Assembly: GCA_007127715.1 (NCBI GenBank)
Contig: SKYU01000201.1
Coordinates: forward strand, 1 to 34,590
Origin: Gammaproteobacteria bacterium
GTDB lineage: Bacteria; Pseudomonadota; Gammaproteobacteria; Steroidobacterales; PWYM01
Reading direction: 5' to 3'
DNA length: 34,590 nt
In this document: positions 17,649 to 25,996 of the stretch, one piece after another
Numbering within the stretch: position 1 is the stretch's first letter
Layout of the letters: each line of letters starts with the position of its first letter
Program-made: the position numbers and the translations under genes
Notes under the pieces: model-generated
Databases searched by the model: none
Seen by the model: the letters and a program-made list of their open reading frames with translations, nothing else
Told to the model about the DNA's origin: nothing

Positions 17649-18729
17649 TCACTCCCCGGCCACGACACAGCCGCGACACCGGCTCGCGAAATTCTGCTTG
17701 AACCTGAACCGGCGCCCGGCCGCGCTGTTCCTGCTGGCGCTGCTGCTGCCCCTGCTTGGGCCGGCCACCACCGCCGCCGAAGAAGCCCGCCCGGGCGTGG
17801 CTCACGTCTGCGACGAGCCCGGCTCGGACGGAGGGGAATGGCTCGACCAGCTTCAGCGCGGTGTCTACTACGGCGTCTGCGGTGCGGCCTACTGGTTCGA
17901 CGGTCTGTTCGGGACGGCTCGCTACGACCTCGATTCCGGCGACAGCTACGGCCGCATCGGCGTGTTTCCCGGGTGGGATCGTCGTGACGGTGTCGATACG
18001 CGCGTGCGGCTGCGGGCCCGGTTCGTCCTCCCTGCCATGCGGCAGCGGCTTGCCCTGGTGGTGGGCCGAGGGGATCGCCAGGACATCACCGAAGAGACCG
18101 CTTCAAGCACCGGGACGCCGGTGCCGGCCAGTTTCCGACGCATCGATGACGATGAGTGGCTCGTCGGCCTGGCTTACGCGCAACGCGGCGCCTTCGAGAA
18201 CGGCTTCGACTTGGGTACAGGCATCCGTCTGAGCACACCGCTCGACCCGTACGTGAAAGCCGGATATCGGCACCACTTCGGTCTCGGCGACAGCACGCTG
18301 CTGCGTTTCCGGGAAACTCTTTTCTGGCGCGACAGTCGAGGCTTTGGCACGACCACCGAATTGATGCTCGACCGGATGCTGGCTGAGGACTTCATGGTCC
18401 GCTGGAACAACACCGGCACCCTGGCCCGCGACACCGAAGGACTCGAATGGGGCAGCAGCCTCAGCCTCTTCCATAACCTCAGCGAGCGGCGCGCCCTGGT
18501 CTACTCGCTGCTCTCCGAGGGTGAAACCCGCGCCGATGTCAGGCTGCAGAACTACGGCATGGAAACCCGTTATCGCCAGCGAATCGCCCGTCGCTGGCTG
18601 TTCCTGGAACTCTCCGTGAGCGCCACCTGGCCACGCGAGACGCTCGAGGAACGGCGACGCCTGAACCCCGGCCTCGGCATCGGTTTCGAAATGTATTTCG
18701 GGCCGGTGCCGGAGGGCACGATGCGATGA
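17620..18729 (+). CDS. Unrecognised secreted protein, probably an outer-membrane beta-barrel
   Basis: I do not recognise the family. The protein has a hydrophobic signal segment (ALFLLALLLPLLGPAT), likely cut after TTAA, then about 300 residues rich in alternating aromatic/polar strands typical of outer-membrane barrels: TRVRLRARFVLP, EWLVGLAYAQRG, YVKAGYRHHFGLG, FRETLFWRD, LEWGSSLSLFHNL, WLFLELSVSATWP, LGIGFEMYFG. Two cysteines in the mature N-terminus (in HVCDEP and YGVCGAAYW) could pair. Start is unsure: ATG 17620 leaves a long tail before the signal segment; TTG 17698 gives a normal signal peptide but no Shine-Dalgarno. From 17620 the product is 369 residues and overlaps the SixA-like gene by 29 bp. 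Confidence 0.75.
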   Translation: MAFCSALAPSHSPATTQPRHRLAKFCLNLNRRPAALFLLALLLPLLGPATTAAEEARPGVAHVCDEPGSDGGEWLDQLQRGVYYGVCGAAYWFDGLFGTARYDLDSGDSYGRIGVFPGWDRRDGVDTRVRLRARFVLPAMRQRLALVVGRGDRQDITEETASSTGTPVPASFRRIDDDEWLVGLAYAQRGAFENGFDLGTGIRLSTPLDPYVKAGYRHHFGLGDSTLLRFRETLFWRDSRGFGTTTELMLDRMLAEDFMVRWNNTGTLARDTEGLEWGSSLSLFHNLSERRALVYSLLSEGETRADVRLQNYGMETRYRQRIARRWLFLELSVSATWPRETLEERRRLNPGLGIGFEMYFGPVPEGTMR

Positions 18730-18787
18730 GCACCTGCCAATCGGTGTAGCATTGGGGCTTTGGCCTTCTCGTCTCGGGACGTCACGC

Positions 18788-21460
18788 ATGCTCGATGCCA
18801 CACCGCAAACCGTCTATCTCAAGGACTACACGCCGCCGGCGTTTCTGATCCATGAGGTCAGCCTCGAATTCGATATCGGCGACACTGCCACAGATGTCAC
18901 TGCAACCCTGACAATGGCACGCAATGCCGACGCGGATTCCTCGGCCAAGGCCGAACGTGATCTGGTCCTGGATGGTGACGGACTGGAACTGCTGTCGATC
19001 GCGCTCGACGGGCAGGCCGTTACCGCCGACCGCTACCACGCCACCGCCGACCGGCTGGAAGTCCGCGAGGTCCCGGATCGCTTCACACTGGAGACCCGGG
19101 TCCGTATCCACCCGGAAGAAAACACACAGCTGATGGGCCTCTACGCGTCGCGCAACGGTTACTTCACCCAGTGCGAGGCCGAGGGCTTCCGGCGCATCAC
19201 CTATTTCCTCGACCGTCCCGACGTCATGGCGCGCTATACGACCACACTGCGCGCTTCACGCGAGCGCTTCCCGGTGCTGCTGTCGAACGGCAACCTTGAG
19301 GCCTGCGGCGAAGACACCGACGGACGTCACTGGGCCCGCTGGGTGGACCCCTTCCCCAAGCCCTGCTATCTGTTCGCGATGGTCGCGGCGAAACTCGACT
19401 GTCTGGAGAACGATTTCCGGACCCGATCAGGGCGCAAGGTACGCCTCGCGGTGTATGTCGAACCTGGCAAGCTCGATCAATGCGACTTCGCGCTGGAGTC
19501 GCTCAAGGCGGCCATGCGCTGGGACGAAGAGGTCTATGGTCTGGAGCTTGATCTGGACCAGTACATGATCGTCGCCGTCGACGACTTCAACATGGGCGCG
19601 ATGGAGAACAAGGGGCTCAACATCTTCAACACCCGCTATGTGCTGGCCCGCCCCGATACCGCGACAGACCAGGACTACCAGATGCTCGACCGGGTCGTGG
19701 CCCACGAGTACTTCCACAACTGGACAGGCAACCGCGTCACCTGCCGCGACTGGTTCCAGCTCAGCCTGAAGGAAGGACTCACGGTCTTCCGCGACCAGCA
19801 GTACGGCGAGGACCGCTATTCCAACGCCCTGCAACGCATCCAGGAAGTCCGCCTGCTGCGCGCGGCACAGTTCCCCGAGGACGCAGGCCCGATGGCCCAC
19901 CCGGTGCGCCCCGACGCCTACATCGAGATCAGCAATTTCTACACGGCCACCGTCTACAACAAGGGCGCCGAAGTGGTCCGTATGATCCATACCCTGCTCG
20001 GACGCGAGGGCTTCCGCGCGGGCATGGACCTCTACTTCCAGCGCCACGATGGCCAGGCCGTGCGCGTCGAGGATTTCGTGGCGGCCATGCAGGACGCCTC
20101 TGGCGTGGATCTTGCGCAATTCCGACGCTGGTACTCGCAGGCGGGAACGCCGGTGGTCGAGGCCACCCTGGCGTTCGACGCCAGGCAACGCCGCTGTACA
20201 CTGACGCTGCGCCAGCACTGCCCGGCCACGCCAGGCCAGCCTGACAAACTGCCGTTTCACATCCCCGTGGCGGTAGGCCTGCTGGATCGAGACGGCGACG
20301 ATGTGCCTCTGCGGCTCGCCGGCGAGAACGCAGCTGGGGCCACCACCCGCGTGTTGTCGCTGACCGAGACCGAACAGCAGTTCGTCTTCGAGGACGTCGA
20401 CTCGCCGCCGGTGGCCTCGCTGCTGCGCGGATTCTCGGCCCCTGTGATCCTGCGCCAGGAGAACAGTAACCAGGAACTTGCACACCTCATGGCGCACGAC
20501 AGCGACGCCTTCAACCGCTGGGAGGCCGGCCAGCAGCTGGCCATGCGCGAGCTGCTGCAAGGTATCGAGTGCTGGCGCGGGCAGGCGCCCGTGGTGTTCT
20601 CGGAGGCCTATATCGAGGCCTGCCGCCGCGTGCTCGCCGACGCGGACACCGACCCGGCGCTGACGGCGGAGTCGCTCACCCTGCCCTCCGCCGGCTACAT
20701 CGCCGAGCAGTTGGAGGAGGTGGATCCCGAGGCCATCTTCGAGGTGCGCCTGGCGCTCCGCCGCAGGCTGGCCACGGAACTTCGCACGGACTGGGCGCAG
20801 GCCTATGCGCGCTTCCGGTCCGAGGGCCCCTACTCCCCCGGGCCCGAAGCCGCCGGCCGGCGCAGCCTGCGCAACGTCGCACTGGCCTACCTGATGGAGC
20901 TCGACGAGTCCGACATCCGCCAGAGCTGCCTGGCGCAGCTGCAGACCGCGGACAACATGACCGACGCCATGGCGGCGCTTACCTCACTCGCCAACAGCGA
21001 GGGTCCGGAACGTGAGCAGGCTCTCTCAGGGTTCTACGAACGTTGGCAGGACGAGGCTCTGGTGCTCGACAAGTGGTTCGCGGTGCAGGCCATGTCGCGG
21101 TTGCCGGATACCCTGCAGACCGTGCGCGCACTGCTGAAGCACCCGGCCTTCGATCTGCGCAACCCGAACAAGGTCCGCGCGCTGATCGGCAGCTTCTGCC
21201 ACGGCAACCACGTCCGCTTCCATGCCGCAGACGGCTCGGGGTATGCCTTCGCCGCCGAGCAGGTGATCGCGCTCGATGCGATCAATGCCCAGGTTGCCGC
21301 TCGCCTGGCGCGTGCCTTCGACCGCTGGCGCCAGTTCGACGCCCCGCGACAGGCACATGCCCGCGCCGCGCTGCAACGCATCCAGGCCCGTGACGGGCTC
21401 TCACGCGACACCTACGAGGTCGTCAGCCGGGCGCTGGCCGATCAGGAGGCCACGGGATGA
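18788..21460 (+). CDS. pepN: Aminopeptidase N (M1 family)
   Basis: Cytoplasmic zinc aminopeptidase that finishes protein turnover by trimming peptides. The 890 residues match the bacterial PepN length (E. coli 870). Visible: substrate motif GAMEN (270-274), zinc motif HEYFHNW (His306, Glu307, His310) and third ligand Glu329 in LKEGLTVF; these sit nine residues after the E. coli numbers. The alpha-helical C-terminal domain is complete. The ATG at 18788 was chosen because PQTVYLKDYTPPAFLI is the usual start. It overlaps the next gene (ATGA 21457-21460). Confidence 0.98.
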   Translation: MLDATPQTVYLKDYTPPAFLIHEVSLEFDIGDTATDVTATLTMARNADADSSAKAERDLVLDGDGLELLSIALDGQAVTADRYHATADRLEVREVPDRFTLETRVRIHPEENTQLMGLYASRNGYFTQCEAEGFRRITYFLDRPDVMARYTTTLRASRERFPVLLSNGNLEACGEDTDGRHWARWVDPFPKPCYLFAMVAAKLDCLENDFRTRSGRKVRLAVYVEPGKLDQCDFALESLKAAMRWDEEVYGLELDLDQYMIVAVDDFNMGAMENKGLNIFNTRYVLARPDTATDQDYQMLDRVVAHEYFHNWTGNRVTCRDWFQLSLKEGLTVFRDQQYGEDRYSNALQRIQEVRLLRAAQFPEDAGPMAHPVRPDAYIEISNFYTATVYNKGAEVVRMIHTLLGREGFRAGMDLYFQRHDGQAVRVEDFVAAMQDASGVDLAQFRRWYSQAGTPVVEATLAFDARQRRCTLTLRQHCPATPGQPDKLPFHIPVAVGLLDRDGDDVPLRLAGENAAGATTRVLSLTETEQQFVFEDVDSPPVASLLRGFSAPVILRQENSNQELAHLMAHDSDAFNRWEAGQQLAMRELLQGIECWRGQAPVVFSEAYIEACRRVLADADTDPALTAESLTLPSAGYIAEQLEEVDPEAIFEVRLALRRRLATELRTDWAQAYARFRSEGPYSPGPEAAGRRSLRNVALAYLMELDESDIRQSCLAQLQTADNMTDAMAALTSLANSEGPEREQALSGFYERWQDEALVLDKWFAVQAMSRLPDTLQTVRALLKHPAFDLRNPNKVRALIGSFCHGNHVRFHAADGSGYAFAAEQVIALDAINAQVAARLARAFDRWRQFDAPRQAHARAALQRIQARDGLSRDTYEVVSRALADQEATG

Positions 21461-21897
21461 GCGAAGAAAGGTTTGTCGATCCTACCCGCGAGAGCTTCGC
21501 GCTGTTCAAGTCGCTGCCACGGGATACCCCGATCCACATGCTCAACCTGCTGGATTTCCGCGACCAGGCTGCCTACCCCGCCGACCACATGCACGCGCAG
21601 CGTGGGCTGACGGGTGCCGAGGCCTACCGCGAATACGGCCGGGCCAGCGCGCCGGTGCTCTCGCGGGTCGGCGGCTCGGTCCTCTGGCGCGGGCGCATGG
21701 AAGCCATGGTCATCGGCCCGCAGGACAAGCACTGGGATGCTGCCTTCATCGCAGCCTACCCGAACGCCGCAGCTTTCCTGGCGATGGTGACCGACCCCGA
21801 ATACAAGCTCGCCGTGGTCCACCGGCAGGCCGCCGTCCTGACCAGCCGGCTGATCCGTTTCGCCCCGCTGGAGACCGGCAGTGGCAGTTTCGCCTGA
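21457..21897 (+). CDS. DUF1330-family protein
   Basis: A 146-residue protein with the alpha/beta ferredoxin-like fold of DUF1330: IHMLNLLDFRDQA, GAEAYREYGRASAPVLSRVGGSVLWRGR, and AAYPNAAAFLAMVTDPEYKLAVVHRQAA match the family pattern in order. The function is unknown. The gene starts inside the pepN stop and has a good AGGAGG at eight bases, so it is co-translated with pepN. No catalytic residue set is evident. Confidence 0.88.
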   Translation: MSEERFVDPTRESFALFKSLPRDTPIHMLNLLDFRDQAAYPADHMHAQRGLTGAEAYREYGRASAPVLSRVGGSVLWRGRMEAMVIGPQDKHWDAAFIAAYPNAAAFLAMVTDPEYKLAVVHRQAAVLTSRLIRFAPLETGSGSFA

Positions 21898-21924
21898 CAT
21901 CCGCAGCTTCCCGGAGAGGCATGC

Positions 21925-22308
21925 ATGAAGATCACCCTGCTTTATGCCGGCCTCGCGGCCCTGCTGCTGCTTGCGCTGTCGTGGAATGTGGTTCGGCTGC
22001 GCCGCAGCCTGCGCATCGGCATCGGTGACGGCGGCAACGCGGAACTCGCGCGGGCCATCCGCGTGCATGCGAATCTGCTCGAATACACGCCACTCGCGCT
22101 GATCCTGCTCGCCCTTCTGGAAGCCGATGGCCTCGCCGCTGTGTGGCTGCACCTGGCCGGTACAACGCTGCTGGTCTGTCGGCTGGTGCATGCCTTCGGT
22201 CTGGGGCGCTCTGCCGGAGTCAGCTTCGGGCGTTTCATCGGCACGCTGGGCACGTGGATCGTGCTGCTGCTGCTCGCACTGCTCGCGGTCATCCGCATGT
22301 TCTTGTAG
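21925..22308 (+). CDS. MAPEG-family membrane protein (YecN-like)
   Basis: A 127-residue protein with four hydrophobic helices (about 3-21, 51-67, 73-92 and 105-126). The MAPEG signature is RAIRVHANLLEYTPLALILL, in which the Asn and Glu belong to the glutathione-linked active site of eukaryotic relatives. Bacterial YecN-type members have no firmly established role; glutathione-dependent detoxification is a guess. It follows the DUF1330 gene by 27 bp with GGAGAGG before the ATG. Confidence 0.9.
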   Translation: MKITLLYAGLAALLLLALSWNVVRLRRSLRIGIGDGGNAELARAIRVHANLLEYTPLALILLALLEADGLAAVWLHLAGTTLLVCRLVHAFGLGRSAGVSFGRFIGTLGTWIVLLLLALLAVIRMFL

Positions 22309-22365
22309 TGTCCGTTGTCCAGCACGGCGCGGGGCTGGCGGGCAAATGCAGGATCGCGGTGGCCC

Positions 22366-22374
22366 TGCGATAAT
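22366..22374 (+). promoter_or_regulatory. Candidate extended -10 promoter for the basic-protein gene
   Basis: TGC followed by GATAAT (22369-22374; 5 of 6 to TATAAT) lies 38 bp before the next start. There is no convincing -35 at 17 bp, but the TG extension could compensate. The following gene also has AAGGAA before its ATG. Confidence 0.45.
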
Positions 22375-22411
22375 CGAGACCCACTCATCTTCCTGATCAA
22401 GGAACGCGAAC

Positions 22412-22987
22412 ATGGCATTCAACCGCAACCAGGCCAGACCACTCTGCAGCGACACCGAGTATGCGCTTTTCACCGCCAGCCTGGCTGATCAGATTGGCGA
22501 GCTCACGCCGGCTCAGTTACGGAACAAGCTCCAGCGCGCCCGCAGGCTCAGGGACAAATACCGCGACCTGGAGAAGCGCCAGCGCCTGGCCAATCGCGCC
22601 CGCACCGGTACCAAGAAGGGCGATCGGCCGCAGACCAATGCGCGCACCGCGGACAAGGCGCAGCTGTTCGATGAAGCCCTTACCCGCTTCGAGACCCGGT
22701 CGGCGAAGCTGGCTGCGGCGGCGGAACGCGAAGCGCGTCGCAAAGCCACACAGGCCGCCATGCAGGCGAAACTTGCCGAGAAGAAGGCGGCGGGTCAGCG
22801 TGGTGCATCTGCGCGCACCACAGCAGCAGCGGGTGGCAAGAAGAAAGGTGGCAAGGCGGGGTTCATGGACGAGTCTTCGCGGGGTGCGGCGCGCGGCAAG
22901 CTCGCCCGCGACCTGCGCGCGGGCGCGAGGAAGGGCCAGAAGAGCGCTGCGATCAAACGCGCCCAGGCCAAGCGCGACAGTCGCTGA
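22412..22987 (+). CDS. Lysine/alanine-rich basic protein of unknown function
   Basis: I do not recognise the family by name. Residues 1-60 look folded and helical (TEYALFTASLADQIGELTPA, then a charged helix LRNKLQRARRLRDKYRDLEKRQ). Residues 85-130 are a long charged, probably coiled, helix rich in Ala, Glu, Lys and Arg. From about 130 the chain is very basic and low in complexity (GGKKKGGKAGF, then ARGKLARDLRAGARKGQK), ending AKRDSR. The composition suggests nucleic-acid or ribosome binding, but nothing proves it. The gene stands alone with its own likely promoter and ends at a strong hairpin. Confidence 0.8.
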   Translation: MAFNRNQARPLCSDTEYALFTASLADQIGELTPAQLRNKLQRARRLRDKYRDLEKRQRLANRARTGTKKGDRPQTNARTADKAQLFDEALTRFETRSAKLAAAAEREARRKATQAAMQAKLAEKKAAGQRGASARTTAAAGGKKKGGKAGFMDESSRGAARGKLARDLRAGARKGQKSAAIKRAQAKRDSR

Positions 22988-23018
22988 GCACCAGTCAAGG
23001 TCCTGTCGGGTTCCTGGG

Positions 23019-23050
23019 TCTGGCGCGGGCGGCACCCTGCCCGCGCCAGA
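23019..23050. terminator. Strong hairpin between convergent genes
   Basis: A perfect 12-bp stem (23019-23030 with 23039-23050; TCTGGCGCGGGC and its complement) around an 8-base loop. It sits between the end of the basic-protein gene and the stop of the ASCH gene, so it can act on both strands. There is no T run on either side, so it may slow rather than fully stop transcription, or block 3' decay. Confidence 0.65.
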
Positions 23051-23054
23051 GGCC

Positions 23055-23555
23055 TCAGTGCTGATCGGCGTCGTAGACCAGTTCGAAAGGCTCTATCCAG
23101 AAGGGCATGTCCTCGGTGACCTCAAGCCCATGTGGCGCCAGCAGGTCATTCCAGAACTCCGTGTGCAGGGCCTTCCAGACCTCGGGATCACGGACAGGCG
23201 TACCATCGACAGCCGTATCGGCTGCGGTCACCTTGCCGAACACGGCCTCGCGCACCTCGCGGACCCGCACCAGCAGGGTCGGACGACCGGCCATGTCGAC
23301 CAGCACCAGGCACAGCCCCGCATGCGGCACCTTGCGCGCCGTCCGCTCGACCAGCCAGGGCAGCGTGAAGGTGCCGGTCTTGTCTTCCGCGCGGATCAGC
23401 TCGAAGATCCGGTAGGTCGTCTCCTCGTCCAGTCCGATCCAGCGCACCTCCCAGTTGTCGGTGAGTGCGAGGTCGGGACGCGCGCGGCGCGCGGCTTCGA
23501 GAAACGCTTCGATCGCTTCGGTCGTCGGGCGCTTTACACGCGGGGAAAGGTGCAT
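23055..23555 (-). CDS. ASCH-domain protein
   Basis: A 166-residue protein whose C-terminal two thirds match the ASCH fold (PUA-like, RNA-associated): KTGTFTLPWLVER, CLVLVDMAGRPTLLVRVREVREAVFGKV, then the closing WKALHTEFWNDLLAPHGLEVTEDMPFWIEPFELVY. ASCH proteins are proposed to bind RNA or nucleosides; E. coli YqfB of this superfamily hydrolyses N4-acetylcytidine, but this longer type has no assigned reaction. The start at 23555 has GGAGAA just upstream; ATG 23567 would add four residues without a Shine-Dalgarno. It is downstream of the MOSC gene by 44 bp. Confidence 0.85.
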   Translation of the reverse strand: MHLSPRVKRPTTEAIEAFLEAARRARPDLALTDNWEVRWIGLDEETTYRIFELIRAEDKTGTFTLPWLVERTARKVPHAGLCLVLVDMAGRPTLLVRVREVREAVFGKVTAADTAVDGTPVRDPEVWKALHTEFWNDLLAPHGLEVTEDMPFWIEPFELVYDADQH

Positions 23556-23599
23556 CGGGTTCTCCATGATGAAACGCGTTGGCGATGGCCGCTGATCAC

Positions 23600-24472
23600 T
23601 CAGCGCTCCGCCGGGTCGCCGGCGTCCGGCAGCAATCGCAAGCGATCGCCCACGGTGACCGGCTCGCCCTCACCTGACAGCAGTATCGCATTCTGCCCGA
23701 AGTAGGCGCCGGGCTGGTCAGGCCACGGATTCATGCGCATCAGGGTGGCCAGCGGCTCACGGCGATCGGCAATCCGGCCGGTTGCCTGGTCCGTGGTGGT
23801 AATGCTGCAGCGCTGGCACGGCTTGCGCAGACCGAGTGCATAGCGCCCCGACACGGCGACCAGGCGCTCGTGCCGATCCTCGGCGAAGGCTGGCATCCCG
23901 CTGACGACGATGTTGGGGCGAAACCGGTCCATGGTGACCAATCGTGCACCGCAGGACACAAGCTCGTGATTGAGTGCCGCCAGGGAGGACTCCGAGGTCA
24001 CCAGGTAGGGGTAGGCGTCGGCGAAGGCCACCGCAGAGGGCTCGCCTCGCAGGGTGTCGGGATCGACCGGGCGCTGGTGAGACTCGACAAAGCGCACCAG
24101 TCGGAACTGCGGGGCGGACTGCTCGGGCGCAAGAATCCGCGTGAGCCACGCGGCAGCCTCCCCGCCCTGGTCGATCGCCGGGCAACGGTCCCGCCAGACC
24201 ACCACCTCGATGCAGGGTCCATCGGACGCCGCGAGATCGATCGCCAATGCACCGGCCGCTGGATGCTCCAGCACCAGGGCTTCGCCCTGCAGACTGACCG
24301 CGATGGTCGCCATCGCCGGGTATTGCCGCTGGGTGACGAAACGCCCGGTCTCGTCGGTCACCATCCACTGGCGGTCTAGGCCAAGACCGCGCCCGCCGAG
24401 ACTCGCCTGCTGGAGTGCAATCCCTCGCAGAGACTTGACCGGGTAGATGTTCAGCGCAGCGACTTCGATCAT
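23600..24472 (-). CDS. MOSC-domain molybdenum-cofactor protein (YcbX/mARC type)
   Basis: A 290-residue protein with an N-terminal MOSC beta-barrel domain (LNIYPVKSLRGIAL, GLGLDRQWMVTDETGRFVTQR) and a C-terminal MOSC domain with DRFRPNIVVSG, the cofactor-binding cysteine motif PCQRCSITTTDQATG and a final GQNAILLSGEGEPVTVGD. Such proteins bind sulfurated molybdenum cofactor and reduce N-hydroxylated compounds. E. coli YcbX carries an extra C-terminal [2Fe-2S] ferredoxin domain; it is absent here, so a separate electron donor is needed. The start overlaps the stop of the upstream gene (ATGA 24469-24472). Confidence 0.92.
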   Translation of the reverse strand: MIEVAALNIYPVKSLRGIALQQASLGGRGLGLDRQWMVTDETGRFVTQRQYPAMATIAVSLQGEALVLEHPAAGALAIDLAASDGPCIEVVVWRDRCPAIDQGGEAAAWLTRILAPEQSAPQFRLVRFVESHQRPVDPDTLRGEPSAVAFADAYPYLVTSESSLAALNHELVSCGARLVTMDRFRPNIVVSGMPAFAEDRHERLVAVSGRYALGLRKPCQRCSITTTDQATGRIADRREPLATLMRMNPWPDQPGAYFGQNAILLSGEGEPVTVGDRLRLLPDAGDPAER

Positions 24473-25191
24473 CTCTGCACCGGCTCGAGAACGACAGGCA
24501 GAAAGTAGCAACGCGGATCGTCTGCAGCGATATAGAACACGAAGAGATCACCTGGCATGAGCTCGCGTACCCCACCCGCCTGACGTATCACGCGGGGCTC
24601 GTCGGGCTGGTAGTGATAACGCCAGACCTCCTGCTCACCGATCGCCGCCTGGAAATACAGATGATGACTCGGGTGTCCACGCCGCGACGCTTGCCCGAGG
24701 ATCTGCGTGATCACCCGGCCTGTCACCTGCACCGGACGGGCCATCACCCGCCGATGCCGGAATCTGGGCAGCAAGCCATGTCTCAGTGCCGCCACCCCGA
24801 TGACCAGGAAGAGCAGGCAGATCATCAGTAGCGCCGGCAGTATCCAGACCGAAGGGGCTTCCAGCTCCCAGCGGCCATCCCATGGGACGCGAAAGATCTC
24901 CGGTGTTTCCGCCTCGAACAGACGCGCCGGCAAGGGACCGCGGACTGGAATGACGACCTGCTCATCCGACTCGCGTAACTGTCCCTCGAGCGTGAGCTCG
25001 AGTGCCTCCGGCGCCCAGATGAGCTGGAACTCCGCGAGTGTGTGAGACTCGCGTGGGCTGGTCAGATCAAACACAGCGAATCCCGCAAACCCGAGCGAGA
25101 CCAGACAGGCGAATACACCGCCCAGCAGACTTCGCCAGCGATAGTTCCACGGTAGCGGCGGCACGCGCTCAGGAGCGACCTTGAAGCTCAT
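24469..25191 (-). CDS. Two-TM membrane protein of unknown function (second of a pair)
   Basis: A 240-residue membrane protein with helices at about 21-43 and 113-135, a middle loop of about 65 residues with beta character (LIWAPEALELTLEGQL, QVVIPVRGP), and a soluble C-terminal region with HHLYFQAAIGEQEVWRYHYQPDEPRVIRQ and PGDLFVFYIAADDPRCYFLPVV. I do not recognise the family. Its layout mirrors that of the gene just upstream, which it overlaps by ATGA (25188-25191); it also overlaps the MOSC gene. The start at 25191 fits this coupling and is just before the first helix. Confidence 0.8.
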   Translation of the reverse strand: MSFKVAPERVPPLPWNYRWRSLLGGVFACLVSLGFAGFAVFDLTSPRESHTLAEFQLIWAPEALELTLEGQLRESDEQVVIPVRGPLPARLFEAETPEIFRVPWDGRWELEAPSVWILPALLMICLLFLVIGVAALRHGLLPRFRHRRVMARPVQVTGRVITQILGQASRRGHPSHHLYFQAAIGEQEVWRYHYQPDEPRVIRQAGGVRELMPGDLFVFYIAADDPRCYFLPVVLEPVQR

Positions 25192-25904
25192 GCGTAGCGC
25201 ACCCTCGGCAGGAAGGAAAGATCGACCACATGATCGGGCGTGCCAACCTGCCGGACGATGATCGGTTGCTCGGGTAGATAGGGCCTGGGATCGACCGGTA
25301 GCGGCTCGCTGAGCGCGCGTATCGTGCCGTCCAGCGAGGCCAGTTCCAGCACGAACAGATCTTCTTGCTGCGGTGCCGCGTGCAGCGCGATGAACCGGGC
25401 AGCCAAACGTTCGCCCTCCGGGGGCAGCCGATGGGTGAAGACCCTTCGTCGCGCCCGGATCAGCGGTACGACCGCAGCCAGCCCAACCAGCAGTGCCGCA
25501 CCTCCCAACCATTGCAGGACGGGCAGCGGACCTGGTACCCGCTGGCCGTCGACCAGCGCCCGCCATGGTTTCTCCGGGTCGACACGCAGGGTGACGACGG
25601 ATGCGTCACTGATCAGTCGTCGGTCGGTTTCGAAGCGATACCAGGTCTGCCCCCCTGTCGTATAGCGCCAGAGTTCAAGCGGGCCCATGTCGTCGTAGCG
25701 ATCACGGAAGCGATGAAGCACCTCGGCTTCCACCGTCACCAGCCCGGGCGCAGCAGCAAGCGCTCGCAGCGCTTGCGTGTTTTGGGCGCGGAACGTCCCG
25801 GCCGCCAGCAGGATCGACCCGACCAGCGTGCAGAAGACCACGAGAATGCTCCAATCCCCGGCGCGCGCCGCGGACTTCGGGATCTTTGCAGTGCTGGTGC
25901 TCAC
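25188..25904 (-). CDS. Two-TM membrane protein, DUF3592-like (first of a pair)
   Basis: A 238-residue membrane protein with helices near 18-37 and 129-147. The loop between them has the DUF3592-like pattern: VTVEAEVLHRF, then TTGGQTWYRFE, then VTLRVDPEKPWRALVDG, just before the second helix. The C-terminal region includes FIALHAAPQQEDLFVLELASLDG and closes with VVDLSFLPRVRYA. Assignment to DUF3592 is by eye. The GTG at 25904 is preceded by GGAG at six bases and is preferred over the longer frame to 25958. It opens an operon with the other two-TM gene and the MOSC gene. Confidence 0.8.
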   Translation of the reverse strand: MSTSTAKIPKSAARAGDWSILVVFCTLVGSILLAAGTFRAQNTQALRALAAAPGLVTVEAEVLHRFRDRYDDMGPLELWRYTTGGQTWYRFETDRRLISDASVVTLRVDPEKPWRALVDGQRVPGPLPVLQWLGGAALLVGLAAVVPLIRARRRVFTHRLPPEGERLAARFIALHAAPQQEDLFVLELASLDGTIRALSEPLPVDPRPYLPEQPIIVRQVGTPDHVVDLSFLPRVRYA

Positions 25905-25944
25905 GATGGACTCCGTACGCCCCGCCGCCGGGATTCGGCAGCCC

Positions 25945-25960
25945 CGGTGGTATTCCACCG
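25945..25960 (-). terminator. Short hairpin between putA and the two-TM gene pair
   Basis: CGGTGG, loop of four, CCACCG form a perfect 6-bp stem about 37 bp after the putA stop. No T run follows, so a role as terminator of the ocd-putA transcript is only suggested by its place. Confidence 0.3.
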
Positions 25961-25996
25961 CAGCTGTCGCGTGAAGTCACGGGCGCGAGGCGCTGC

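Noticed and set aside
22309-22360. CCAGC/GCTGG pairing after the MAPEG gene as a terminator
   Set aside because: The stem is only five base pairs with a ten-base loop and no T run.
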